Source: JBDNJM01 sp041687755 | GTDB taxonomy: Bacteria > Planctomycetota > UBA1135 > GCA-002686595 | Assembly: GCA_041687755.1 (NCBI GenBank) | Contig: JBDNJM010000023.1 | Coordinates: forward strand, 124,001 to 188,000 | Direction of reading: 5' to 3' | DNA: 64,000 nt | Shown: positions 24,701 through 32,857 of the stretch, one piece after another | Numbering within the stretch: the stretch's first letter is position 1 | Layout of the letters: each line of letters starts with the position of its first letter | Translations under genes and position numbers: made by a program | The notes under the pieces: generated by a model | Told to the model about the DNA's origin: nothing | Database searches by the model: none | The model's input: the letters and a program-made list of their open reading frames with translations, nothing else

Positions 24701-26419
24701 CAGGTCGCTCTCCGCATTTTGGGCGCGCTGACTGACGGCGGCCACGATGTCGATCTGCGACTGTAGCTCTGCCGCCCGCTGCTCCTCGGCGATGCGCGCT
24801 TCCTCGGCGTCGTCCCGCGCCGCCTCGGCGATCTCGGCCTCCTCACGCGCCAACTTGAGCGCTTCTTCGGTCCTGCCCTGCTCGACGCGAATTTGGCGGA
24901 TGTTCGACTGCTGCTGTACGAAGATCGCGCCGCCCGCGCCGGTGCCGCCGATGAGCAGCAGGGCGAGCGCGCCGGCGGCGAGCTTGTTGCGGCCCATCCA
25001 CTTCTTAGACTCGGCCACGACGCCGGTTTCGTAGGCGCTGACCACGCGGCCCTCGATGTACGCGCGCAGGTCGTCCGCCATCTCGACCATCGAGTCGTAG
25101 CGGTCTTCCTGGTCCTCGGCCATCGCCTTCTCGGTGATGGCGCGCAGCTCGCTGGGCAGGTCGGCGGTGAGCTTCTCAATCGGCACCGGGCGTTCGCCGA
25201 GGATGCGCTCGATCAGCGGCGTGCCGCTCGCGCGGCTGAGCGGGTCGTCGTACGGCTTCCAGCCCGTCACGATCTGATACAGAATCGCGCCCATCGCGTA
25301 GACGTCGGCGCGCGGCCCGATCGCGGCGCGGTCGCCGCGCGCCTGCTCGGGCGCCATATAGCCCGGCGTCCCGATCATGTCGCCGTCCAGGGTCACGACC
25401 GGCGACAGGGGGTCGTGGCGCCCCTCGCGCGCGCGGTTGGTAAACACGCCGGAGGGAGGGTCGTTAGGCACGCTGTCCCTGCGCGCGGCTTCCGCCTGAC
25501 TCGCGTCGCTCGCGAACTCCATCACTCGCGCGAGGCCCCAGTCCATGACGTAGGTCTCACCGAAGCGACCGACCATGATGTTGTCGGGCTTCAGGTCGCG
25601 GTGGATGACGTCGCGGCTGTGGGAGTACGCGACGGCCTCGCAGGCCTTGAGCAGCGCGCTCAGCAGGCGCGCGCGCGTCCACTCGGAGTCGCCCTCGCGG
25701 TAGAGATCGATCACCTCGCCCAGCTCCTGGCCCTTGACCAGGGGCATCGTGAAGTAGAGACGCCCCTCCGGATCGAGCCCCAGGTCGTGGACGGGGAGGA
25801 TGCCGGGGTGATCCAGCTGGCCGGTGAGCTGCGCCTCCTCGAGGAAGCGGCTGATCAGGCGTTGGTCGGGCGGGCGCGTCGCGGCGGAAGGGTCGCGATC
25901 CTTGGGCGACAGCATCACCTTCATCACGAGGTGCCGGCGCAGGTCGGAGTCCCAGACGCGCTGGATCGAGCCCATGCCGCCGCGCGCGATCTCGCGCGCC
26001 TCCGCGTAACGCTCGAAGGGCACCGCGTTCGCGGCGATGTGCCGCAGCAGCGCGTCGCCCTCGAGCGCGTCGTCGCTGGACGAGGGGGCGATGCTCGAGC
26101 CGCCGTCGGTGCCGAAGCGCGTGCGGCGCACCGCGGCGAGGCTGCCGGACTTCGCCATCAGCGGGCCGACCCGCTGCCACGCGCCGTCGATCCCGTCGAA
26201 GTCCTCAGCGAGGGCGGGATAGCCCTCGCGCAGCATCCGCAGTTCGCCGCGGGCGCCGAGGCGCAGGGCTTCCAGGTAGGCGCCCAGCAGCTCGTCGTCC
26301 GCGAACTCCGGGTCGCCGAGCGCCTCGTCCCCGAGCGGCGGGCGCGAGCCCGCGCCCGACGACGGTCCATTGCCCAGCGGTTGCTGGGGGGCGTCGGGGG
26401 TCGAGGGCGGCGGGGACAT
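21791..26419 (-). CDS. Membrane-anchored Ser/Thr protein kinase with WD40 repeats
   Basis: 1,542 residues. Residues about 136-440 are a eukaryotic-like kinase domain: glycine loop IARGGMGSI, Lys in HLVMKVML, catalytic HRDLKPDN (His273-Asp275), and the Mg-binding loop as DWG (293-295) in place of DFG. A single transmembrane span (about 477-500) is followed by a coiled-coil-like Glu/Ala-rich stretch (about 505-600). A long beta-propeller region with recurrent GH...V.DL/...S.S.D..LRLW units (about 620-1390) comes next, then a helical TPR-like end. The kinase would be cytoplasmic and the WD40 part on the other side. This architecture is typical of Planctomycetes. Substrates unknown. Confidence 0.9.
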   Translation of the reverse strand: MSPPPSTPDAPQQPLGNGPSSGAGSRPPLGDEALGDPEFADDELLGAYLEALRLGARGELRMLREGYPALAEDFDGIDGAWQRVGPLMAKSGSLAAVRRTRFGTDGGSSIAPSSSDDALEGDALLRHIAANAVPFERYAEAREIARGGMGSIQRVWDSDLRRHLVMKVMLSPKDRDPSAATRPPDQRLISRFLEEAQLTGQLDHPGILPVHDLGLDPEGRLYFTMPLVKGQELGEVIDLYREGDSEWTRARLLSALLKACEAVAYSHSRDVIHRDLKPDNIMVGRFGETYVMDWGLARVMEFASDASQAEAARRDSVPNDPPSGVFTNRAREGRHDPLSPVVTLDGDMIGTPGYMAPEQARGDRAAIGPRADVYAMGAILYQIVTGWKPYDDPLSRASGTPLIERILGERPVPIEKLTADLPSELRAITEKAMAEDQEDRYDSMVEMADDLRAYIEGRVVSAYETGVVAESKKWMGRNKLAAGALALLLIGGTGAGGAIFVQQQSNIRQIRVEQGRTEEALKLAREEAEIAEAARDDAEEARIAEEQRAAELQSQIDIVAAVSQRAQNAESDLLDTVRDLQQTSEDALFLSYTANLLAGQLSLDSGQLAEARRRLLDCDVELRGFEWEHLWLQTDMSLQAWDAHAAPVVGLAAGGGRVTTLSSAGEIVDWDMASRRELERRPSLGDAGNVEPASLARSADGRWTAVGYMDGSLWLRETGRREPIQVLPPARGASHNPTLQDLAFSPGSDQLAIARGASQTNPSILLVLDVLASAAQRTPILQFSLDGTPRMGGTRVAWDPRGRLLALGRSDGVVELCDTSLREEPRMLDAGEGRPIDVLAYDASGAHLVCSGVADGSHSLEYWNMETGHRVGRITGHDEAPTAAAFTADGRFLVSGSTDASLRLWRVGAWGQPASAVLSGHLGPVTDLEVLGENGPILSCGADGSMRLWNLYSGESIHELQGLGAPTAAAELDFARDAQRLITWGAAGAGGGTSTARVIDTESLATAATLGGRLLSGPAHLLPDGERAASISSLGGVVLWSLEDGSELSYGDRTPGRPLNSVLSPAGTRLAVVEDTATTRFTGLQPAPRHQLRIWELPEDPDAAVLSLVTIPLDGRLVEELVFLNSDSVLIACSDGRLCAVRISEERIEQTLTPPDLARGMALYGATSMQVRLGQWLLHPVVSTHRNLYPETPPDTGRFTSLAVSPRTQALATGDDRGRVLIWDMESWTTDPRGDRNTDTTGEQQGPLELLEHRGAITDLCFDPTGQRLLTACVDGGLRLFDAQRGELVTSLSPGDAEPVAVDFAPSGDRIAAYLANGAVRLYETQPRSIPQPSAPMVDSSSTGLDPFTAGLLEVIESRGLSVPSELPKLNLDALGASTGAGAAAVDLLERSRDWLAGASTLLANPARDNDLAWRAVAEPGGTEQEHLDALDRAENAVAEAVGDTRGIYERSLAAANYRLGRFDEALIVLEGIAGQRSLRPEELALTIACEARSNRALAARARLVELEAMLLDDFWSKDPVAQSFAQEARDALMAAPTSGGN

Positions 26420-26700
26420 GGCAGGGCGCGGCGGAGTGGTGAGCGACCGGAGGCTCGAGGGGACTCGGGGGGGGGGCCGGAGGGCTCTGGGGGCGGGGCG
26501 CCGGGGGCGCGGAGCTGGGCCGCTGGTTAGGCGGCGGCCGCGGCTCCACAGGCCATTACGCTCTAAGTGGCGCCAGCATGCCGCTTAGGTGCTCCAAACT
26601 GCCTTTTCTTGGAGCGGGAAGGCTCCCAGGAGCGAGTCGCCGGCAGGTCTTGAGGCCTTCGAGCCTGCGCGCGGGGCCGGCGGAACGGCCCTGGGGTGTG

Positions 26701-27408
26701 CTAGAGCGGCCTGCCGAGCCCGTCGAAACCCTCGGCGACCGCAGCTGCGGCCGGGCTCGCGGCGAACTCGGGCGCGTGGAGGCTCCAGACCTCGGTGTCG
26801 TCCCAGGTGCCGGGCTCGGCGGGCGGCAGCTGGGGTTCGCGGCGCAGGCCCTCGTGGCGGAACCCCAGCCGCTCCGGGATCCCGCGGCTGCGCGCGTTGC
26901 CCGGGTCGAACAGGACCTCAAGCCGCAGGAGGCCATAGTGTTCGAAGGCTAAACGGGTTACAGCAGCTGCCCCCTCCGTGGCGAAGCCCTGGCCCCAGGT
27001 CCCACTGCGCAACCAGTACCCCAGCTCCCAGTGCCCCGGAGCGCTGGGTCGCAGCAGGGTCATGCCCCCGAGCAGCCGGGGGCTACCCATCTGGAACACC
27101 CCGTAGGCCAGGCTGCTGCCGCGGTCGAACTCGGAGCGGAAGCGGCGGGCGCTTTCGAGCTTCTCGTCCAGGGTCTGGGGCTCCTGGGTCGCCCACGGCA
27201 GGAACCTGATGAGGGCTGTGCGACTCTCCGCGAGCGCGTCGCGCAGCTCGTGGGCGTCCTCCAGGGCATAACAGCGCAGCTCTAACCGCTCTGTGAGGAT
27301 CCTGTAAGCGGGCCGGCAAATTCGGATTCCTTCGGTCACGATCAGCGGGTCCGGGTGTTGGATGGGTGCCCCCGCATCGCGCTCGCTGGGGCTCTGCCTT
27401 GATACCAT
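26701..27408 (-). CDS. GNAT-family N-acetyltransferase, RimJ/RimL-like
   Basis: 235 residues. The acetyl-CoA fold of RimJ/RimL enzymes is visible: ILTERLELRCYALEDAHEL at the start, then LGYWLRSGTWGQGFATEGA (the pantetheine-binding region, with GQGFAT for the usual GxGxA/G) and LLRLEVLFDPGNARSRGIPERLGFRHEGL. It would acetylate an N-terminal or side-chain amine. The start at 27408 is the first ATG compatible with the divergent promoter region; the conserved part begins about 35 residues later. Divergent from the peptidase gene. Confidence 0.82.
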   Translation of the reverse strand: MVSRQSPSERDAGAPIQHPDPLIVTEGIRICRPAYRILTERLELRCYALEDAHELRDALAESRTALIRFLPWATQEPQTLDEKLESARRFRSEFDRGSSLAYGVFQMGSPRLLGGMTLLRPSAPGHWELGYWLRSGTWGQGFATEGAAAVTRLAFEHYGLLRLEVLFDPGNARSRGIPERLGFRHEGLRREPQLPPAEPGTWDDTEVWSLHAPEFAASPAAAAVAEGFDGLGRPL

Positions 27409-27555
27409 TAGAGCCGAATTCAGGCCCCTGCCGCGCCCGCCTTTTTTCCGGCATTCGCAGGCTTGCTCACCCCGGGCTGCCTTCGGTCCATTCCGCGCCT
27501 CGCGCAACCCGCCTGCCTCTCCCCTCGCGAGAAGTCCTCCTCTTGCCCTACTGCC

Positions 27556-28935
27556 ATGCTGTCTGCCCTTCCGCTGCTCCTCGCTCTCTCCACGCCGACC
27601 CAGCCCGTCGCGTTCCAGGAACCTGCCGGAGCCGCCGCGCCGCAGGAGCTCGTGCTCGCGAACCTGGGCCTGACCTTGAACCTGCCGGAGCTGGCCGACT
27701 TCGAGGAGGGCCGCATGGGCGGCGAGCAGATCCAGGGCAGCTGGACGGGGATGCTCGGCGAGCACGAGCTTGAAATCCGCGTCTGGGGCCTGCCTGTCGC
27801 CGACTTCGGCTTCGGCGAGCCCGAGGAGGTCACGACGCTGATCCGCGAGAACCTCGAGCGCCGCGGCGACAACGAGTACGTGTTCCAGTCGCGCACGCTG
27901 ATGGACGGCAACTACGGCTACGCGCCCTATGGAGCGCTGGAGACCGCCGACCGCCGCGAAGGCACCGACGACGTCGCCGAGCTGTTCGTCTTCGGCGGGC
28001 TGCTGCGGGAGTACGGCTACTCGATCGAGATCGAAGTCACGCCCGAGCCCAAAGACGAGGTGCGCGAGACAATCCTCGAGTTCTTTAAGAACGGCGTGAT
28101 CTACGACGGCGACGTCCGCAACGCCGAATGGACTGAGGACGAGATCGAGGAGCGCTGGCGCGCCGAGTTCCCGGAGGACCTGCTCGACGAGCGCATCCGC
28201 GTCATCCGCACCGACCACTACATCATCGTCGGCGACTCCAGCGGCGCGAAGGCCTTCGCAAAGCAGATGGAGAAGAACTACGACACGATCCAGGAGCAGT
28301 TCGGCTTCGAAGAGGTCGAGGGTCGCCGCCTGATGCCGGTGTTCCTGTTCCGCAACCGCGATGACTACGTCAGCTACATGGTCAAGGCGACCGGCGGGTC
28401 GATGACCCGCGAGGCCGCCGCGCGCTCGGCCGGCTTCGCGTACAAGGACTTCTACGCGACGACCTACGACTCCCCGAAGGACACGGTCCACGTTCACGAG
28501 TCCACCCACCAGATCTTCCGCAATCGCCTGCAGCTCGGCGGGGGCGGCTCCTGGTTCCAGGAGTCGACGGCCGAGTTCATGGAGTCCGTCGTCGACAACT
28601 CCGCCAAGGCGCGCATCGAGAACTACGGCAAGAACGCCTCCAAGAAGGGCGAGTTCACGCCCTTCCGCGAGTTCTTCCAGCTCTCCAGCCTGCTCTACTC
28701 CAACCAGGACCAAGAGGCCGCCGGCGACGCCTACACCCAGGCAGCGACGATCATGTGGTTCGTTCTGCGCAGCAAGGCGACCCGCGACAAGGCCGAGGAC
28801 TACCTCTACGGCATCGGCAGCCAGGGCCGCGGCGACATCGATGCGATCGAGCGCGAACTGCGGCGCGTGTTTGGCGTGGACGTCGAGGGCTTCGAGCAGT
28901 TGTACCTCGAGTACTGGAAGCGGCCGAAGGGTTGA
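27556..28935 (+). CDS. Secreted HExxH metallopeptidase-like protein
   Basis: 459 residues. A short signal peptide (MLSALPLLLALSTPTQPVAF) precedes about 215 residues of unassigned sequence. The C-terminal half has the zinc motif H314-E-S-T-H318 (VHVHESTHQIF), followed 18-22 residues later by FQESTAEFME (Glu336/Glu340). That is the gluzincin pattern of HExxH plus a downstream Glu. It resembles uncharacterised planctomycete peptidase-like proteins. ATG at 27556 is chosen since it gives the signal peptide. Extracytoplasmic protein degradation is the likely role. Repeat copy D follows 23 bp after its stop. Confidence 0.72.
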   Translation: MLSALPLLLALSTPTQPVAFQEPAGAAAPQELVLANLGLTLNLPELADFEEGRMGGEQIQGSWTGMLGEHELEIRVWGLPVADFGFGEPEEVTTLIRENLERRGDNEYVFQSRTLMDGNYGYAPYGALETADRREGTDDVAELFVFGGLLREYGYSIEIEVTPEPKDEVRETILEFFKNGVIYDGDVRNAEWTEDEIEERWRAEFPEDLLDERIRVIRTDHYIIVGDSSGAKAFAKQMEKNYDTIQEQFGFEEVEGRRLMPVFLFRNRDDYVSYMVKATGGSMTREAAARSAGFAYKDFYATTYDSPKDTVHVHESTHQIFRNRLQLGGGGSWFQESTAEFMESVVDNSAKARIENYGKNASKKGEFTPFREFFQLSSLLYSNQDQEAAGDAYTQAATIMWFVLRSKATRDKAEDYLYGIGSQGRGDIDAIERELRRVFGVDVEGFEQLYLEYWKRPKG

Positions 28936-28958
28936 GCCGCGCGTGCTTTCGAAGCTTG

Positions 28959-29092
28959 CTGAGAGGCTGTGAAGCAATGGTGCTGCCCGGCTGAAGTGCC
29001 TCTCGGTTGCCTTTGGCCCAGCTCCTGAAGGCGCTGGAGCGCCGAGAGCGTGAACGGATTGCGCCAGGCGCAATGATTCACACTCTCTGAGA
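28959..29092 (+). repeat. Dispersed structured repeat, copy D
   Basis: 134 bp starting CTGAGAGGCTGTGAAG and ending GATTCACACTCTCTGAGA, 23 nt after the peptidase stop and in its orientation. Stem 1 is GAGAGGC/GCCTCTC. Stem 3 is ATTGCGC-CAG-GCGCAAT, which differs from copies A and C (AATGCGC...GCGCATT) by a compensated pair: A-T became T-A on both arms. The GGCGCTGGAGCGCC hairpin is unchanged. Confidence 0.87.
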
Positions 29093-29181
29093 CGGCCTCC
29101 TGCATCGCAAGCGGAACCGCCCGGTCCGGGGGCCCTGGACGAGCAGCGCGGGGCCCGGCGTCGCAGGACTCGCGGCGGGCG

Positions 29182-30387
29182 TCAGTCCGCGGTCAGGGTG
29201 ACCGGCTGCTGGTCGAGGAACGGCAGCAGGCGCGACGCGAGGCGTTCGGCGTCGCCCTCGCCCAGCGCGATCAGGCGCTCGAGGTAGTCGCGCTGGAACA
29301 TGATCAGGCTGAGCAGGTCGTTTTCGGGGACTTCCTTGGTGCCCCAACCGCGCGTGAGGAAGCGCAACGCCTTGGGCAGCCGGGCCTCGTAGTCGTTGGC
29401 GAGCCGCCCCAGGTCGCGGCTGGGCCGGACGACGGCTAGGGCGATGGGCTTGAGACCGTCGCGATCGGGGACCGGGAGCCGTTCGATGAGGCGATTGATA
29501 CGGCTGAGGTGGCGCGCGTCCTGATCGAGCAGGTCGAGGAAGACCGCGTTGAGCAGGTTGCCGCCGATCTGCGCGGCGGGCGGCGCTGCCGGCTCGAGGG
29601 TCGTGCGGACGCGCAGCTCGGCGCGACCGCCGAAGCGGGTCGAGACGGCGAGGATGCGCCTGGCGCCGAGGTGGATCGCGGGGGCGAGGGGCGAAGTGAG
29701 GCGGATGCCGCCGTCGCCGTACCAGTCGCCGTCGACGCGCACCGGCGGGAACAGGAAGGGCAGGCTAGAGCTGGCGAGGATGTGGGCGGGGCGTAGCCGG
29801 GTGGTGACCGAACGGCGTTTGGGGCGATCCCAGTTGGACATGGTCTGGCCCTCGATCCAGGTGACCGAGGAGCCGTCGTCGTACGAGGACCCCGTGATGG
29901 CGACCGACTGCAGGGTGCCGTTCGCGAGGTTGCGGGCGATGCCGGGGATTTGGTCGTTCTCGTCGACGTGCAGCTGGCGTTCGAGCAGGCGCCGCAGGGG
30001 GTCGGTCTGGACGAAGCCGCCGTTGCGCCTGGCCCGCTGGAAGCGTCCGCCGCTCAGCAGCCGGAGCCCGAAGCTGCCGACGGCCTTGGCGAGGCCGTAG
30101 CCCTCCGAGTCCATCACGTCGTCCACCTCGATGCCGAGCCAGAGCTGCGTGAGCTGCTCGGCGCGCTCGCGGAAGCTGCCCTGCGCGGCGGCGAGGTAGC
30201 TCGCGTTGATGGCGCCGGCGGAGACGCCGGTGAGGATCGGAATCGGGAGGTTGGGGCGCAGCCGGGAGAGGCCGCGCAGGAGCCCGGCCTGGTAGCCGGC
30301 GCGCGCGCCGCCGCCGCTCATCATGAGCGCGAGCGGGCCGGGTGTGGCCTGTCCGTCGGGCGTGCTGGTGAATTCCGGCGGAGCCAT
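29182..30387 (-). CDS. Patatin-like phospholipase
   Basis: 401 residues. Patatin landmarks are complete: oxyanion hole MMSGGGARAGYQAG (about residues 22-35), nucleophile elbow LTGVSAGAINASY (GxSxG, about residue 55) and the catalytic-dyad DGG in DWYGDGGIR (about residue 207). The long C-terminal region (about 280-400) is helical and unassigned. It would hydrolyse acyl-ester bonds of lipids. Start ATG 30387 (MAPPEFTSTPDG) is chosen; upstream in-frame sequence lies in the divergent promoter region. No secretion signal is seen, so cytoplasmic or membrane-associated. Confidence 0.87.
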   Translation of the reverse strand: MAPPEFTSTPDGQATPGPLALMMSGGGARAGYQAGLLRGLSRLRPNLPIPILTGVSAGAINASYLAAAQGSFRERAEQLTQLWLGIEVDDVMDSEGYGLAKAVGSFGLRLLSGGRFQRARRNGGFVQTDPLRRLLERQLHVDENDQIPGIARNLANGTLQSVAITGSSYDDGSSVTWIEGQTMSNWDRPKRRSVTTRLRPAHILASSSLPFLFPPVRVDGDWYGDGGIRLTSPLAPAIHLGARRILAVSTRFGGRAELRVRTTLEPAAPPAAQIGGNLLNAVFLDLLDQDARHLSRINRLIERLPVPDRDGLKPIALAVVRPSRDLGRLANDYEARLPKALRFLTRGWGTKEVPENDLLSLIMFQRDYLERLIALGEGDAERLASRLLPFLDQQPVTLTAD

Positions 30388-30520
30388 GGCGGGGATGCTA
30401 ACAGGCGGAGGTCGCGCGGCCGGCTCGATCGGGCGGCGGTCGGCGCAGCGCTCTGGCGGGAGCGGCACGGATCGGTGCCCGCGGCCGGAATACTGACTGC
30501 ATGCGCGCGCATTCCCCATC

Positions 30521-31057
30521 ATGAAGGCCCTTCCCCTTTGCGCGACCATCGCGCTCATCGCCCTGCTCCCCTCCTGCACGATCGTGCGCGGCACCAGCAA
30601 CGGGCAGCCGCCCCAGGTCCGCTTCAACGGCGTCGTCGATGGCTACATCGGCTTCGGCTGGCCAGAGTCGGACAGCCTCGTGCGCCTCGACGTGCTGGAC
30701 GGACGCAGCTCCGGCTCGGTCGCCTACCTGGAGATCTGGCGGCTGCTGCGCTTGGAAATCGGCGTCGCCGGCGCAGCGGTCGGGATCGGGCCGTTCGACT
30801 TCGGGATCGGGACGCTGTTCTACGAGCCGGCGAGCCCGCGCTACGGGTACGACGAGGAGGAGTTCGGGCCGCTGCCGGACCCGGACAAGATCGAGTGGCA
30901 GGGGCGCGAGCCCGAGGCGTTGGAGACTGGCGAGCCCGACCTGCTAGAGCGGGACGAGTCCGCTGCCGAGGGCGCTCTGGAGGACGCTGCCGAGGACGCT
31001 GCCGAGGACGCTGTGGAGGACGCTGCCGAGGGCGAGCCGTCCGGCGAAGAGATGTAG
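30521..31057 (+). CDS. Hypothetical lipoprotein with acidic repeat tail
   Basis: 178 residues. The signal MKALPLCATIALIALLPSC ends in a lipobox-like LPSC (Cys19). The mature part (20-110) is small and Gly-rich, with FNGVVDGYIGFGWPESD and GVAGAAVGIGPFDFGIGTLFYE, and carries no family I recognise. The last 45 residues are acidic, with AEDAAEDAVEDAAEG repeats from near-identical 12-bp DNA units (about 30979-31032). Divergent from the patatin gene. Function unknown. Confidence 0.6.
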   Translation: MKALPLCATIALIALLPSCTIVRGTSNGQPPQVRFNGVVDGYIGFGWPESDSLVRLDVLDGRSSGSVAYLEIWRLLRLEIGVAGAAVGIGPFDFGIGTLFYEPASPRYGYDEEEFGPLPDPDKIEWQGREPEALETGEPDLLERDESAAEGALEDAAEDAAEDAVEDAAEGEPSGEEM

Positions 31058-31083
31058 GCTGCCGTCAGCGCCGACCGCGGGCC

Positions 31084-31746
31084 TCAGCTCGCCCGGCGCT
31101 GGATCGAGAGGTGGCGGTCGGTGTCGATGACGACCTCGACGTCGTCTAGCTCGAGTTTCGCGAGCAGCGCCCGCAGCTCGTCCGCGGTGAAGGCGGCGCA
31201 CAGGCTCGCGCGGAACAGCTCGCGCTGGTCGGGCGTCGCTTCGGCCGCATGCAGGTCGACGAGGCGCGCGACTTCGGCCGCATCGATCGGGCGGAACAGA
31301 TCGCGGATCAGCAGCGTGCCGCCCGGGCGCAGCACGCGATGCGCCTCGGCGAGGAACGGGCGCGGGTCCGGGATGTGGTGCAGGATCGTGTTGGAGAGCA
31401 CCGCATCGAAGGTGGCGTCCGGGAAGTCGATGCGCTTGGCGTCGCCCAGGGCCAGGTCGATGCGCTCGGCGTGGGCGCTGGCGAGGCGGCGCCGTTCGGC
31501 GCGCTCGAGCATGTGGTTGGAGAGGTCGATGCCGAGGACCGTCGAGCCGGGGACGGCGTCGCACAGGCGCGGCAGCAGGTGCCCGGGGCCACAGCCGAGA
31601 TCGAGCATGCGGCCACTCGCGCCGAGCTCCGCGGCGCGTTCGCAGAAGGCGGCGTTCGGCCCGCTGTGGTCCATGGCGTCGTAGTCGGACGCCTCTTGGG
31701 GCGAGTCCATGGCCTCGGGCTCAAGGACGCGGGTTAGGGTGCTCAT
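31084..31746 (-). CDS. Class I SAM-dependent methyltransferase
   Basis: 220 residues with a canonical UbiE/Methyltransf_11 fold: motif I MLDLGCGPGHLLPRL (about residues 47-61), motif II VLGIDLSNHML, motif IV ATFDAVLSNTILHHIPD and motif V EAHRVLRPGGTLLIRDLF. Substrate not predictable. It lies 5 bp downstream of the homocysteine S-methyltransferase stop on the same strand, so the two are probably cotranscribed. Met at 31710 is an alternative start. Confidence 0.85.
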   Translation of the reverse strand: MSTLTRVLEPEAMDSPQEASDYDAMDHSGPNAAFCERAAELGASGRMLDLGCGPGHLLPRLCDAVPGSTVLGIDLSNHMLERAERRRLASAHAERIDLALGDAKRIDFPDATFDAVLSNTILHHIPDPRPFLAEAHRVLRPGGTLLIRDLFRPIDAAEVARLVDLHAAEATPDQRELFRASLCAAFTADELRALLAKLELDDVEVVIDTDRHLSIQRRAS

Positions 31747-31751
31747 GGGAA

Positions 31752-32723
31752 TCAGTCAGTCGGGGGGGCGTCGGCGGGCGCGTCGGACTCGTCTTCGAGG
31801 GGTTCCGGCGGGGGTGCCCAGCCGGTGGCCTGGCCGAGGGCGGCGATGTGCGCGGGGCCGCTGCCGCAGCAGCCGCCGGCGGCGGACAGGGAGAGCTCGG
31901 TGATCAGGGCGGCGACGGAGGTGGCGAAGGCTTGAGCACCCACGGGCCAGCGCTGGTTCAGGCCTTCGCCCTCCGGGTGCCCGGCGTTCGGCCAGAAGCC
32001 GAGCGGGCGCGTCGTGCGCTCGCGCAGGAAGCGCAGCGGCGCAGCGCCCGAGTCGGGGCCGTCGGTGCAGTTGAGCCCGAGCAGCGCGACTTCGAAGCGC
32101 TCGGCCAGGGCGAGGAGGCGTTCGAGTCGTTGCACGTCCATCGAGGCGCCCTCGACGTGGGCGGAGACGCAGCGCGGGAGGTTCGGGGCAACGCGCGCCG
32201 CCGCAGTCAGGCCCAGCTCGAGCACGTCGAGGTCGGTGACGGTCTCGAACAGCACCGCGTCCGCGCCGAACTCGGCGAGCCATTCGACCTGAGCCTGGGC
32301 CGAGCCCTGAAGCTGGACGGCTTCGGGGAGTTGGCCGTCCTCGTCCGGGAACGCGGGGCCTATCGCGCCGAGCACGAACAGCGGGCGCTCGGGCGTGGAC
32401 CAGGCGGCGACGGCCTCTGCCGCGCTGGCGACGGCGGAGCGGTGGATTTCTCGGGCGCGGTCAGCGAGGCCGATCGTCTCGAGCACGGCGGGCGCGCCGG
32501 CGAAGGTGTTGGTCGTGGCGACGCGGGCGCCCGCGTCGAAGTAGGACTCGTGGACGGCGCGGATCTGCTCGGGGCGGGTGAGGCTCAGGACCTCAGTGCA
32601 GTGCTCGAGACCGAGGAAGTCGCGCTCGAGGTCGAAGCCGCTGCACAGGATCTGCGAGCTGATGCCGCCGTCGAGCAGGAGGCGGCCGGACTGCAGGGCG
32701 GCGACGAAGGGGGAGGGGGTCAC
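31752..32723 (-). CDS. Homocysteine S-methyltransferase family protein
   Basis: 323-residue TIM barrel. The family signatures are LLLDGGISSQIL at the N-terminus, SYFDAGARVATTNTFAGAP, LFETVTDLDVLELGL, and the zinc-ligand cysteines in LLGLNCTDGP and AAGGCCGSGP. Predicted to transfer a methyl group from S-methylmethionine, betaine or methylated corrinoid to homocysteine, giving methionine. The proline-rich acidic C-terminal tail is unconserved. Upstream of the SAM-methyltransferase gene (5-bp gap). No MetH cobalamin domain is adjacent. Confidence 0.85.
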   Translation of the reverse strand: MTPSPFVAALQSGRLLLDGGISSQILCSGFDLERDFLGLEHCTEVLSLTRPEQIRAVHESYFDAGARVATTNTFAGAPAVLETIGLADRAREIHRSAVASAAEAVAAWSTPERPLFVLGAIGPAFPDEDGQLPEAVQLQGSAQAQVEWLAEFGADAVLFETVTDLDVLELGLTAAARVAPNLPRCVSAHVEGASMDVQRLERLLALAERFEVALLGLNCTDGPDSGAAPLRFLRERTTRPLGFWPNAGHPEGEGLNQRWPVGAQAFATSVAALITELSLSAAGGCCGSGPAHIAALGQATGWAPPPEPLEDESDAPADAPPTD

Positions 32724-32857
32724 GGGAGGAGCGTCGTTGGAGTTGGCGGTCGAAACGGGGCGGACGGCGTCGCGAGATCGCGGCGCGCGGGGCCTGGAGG
32801 GCGGGGGAGCGGCGCGGTTTGGCGGATTCCTGTCAGACCCCAGCTAGCTCGTCCGGG

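Noticed and set aside
27409..29073. Upstream extension of the GNAT gene to 790 codons
   Set aside because: The extra part is antisense to the HExxH peptidase gene and to repeat D; only the last 235 codons have acetyltransferase motifs.
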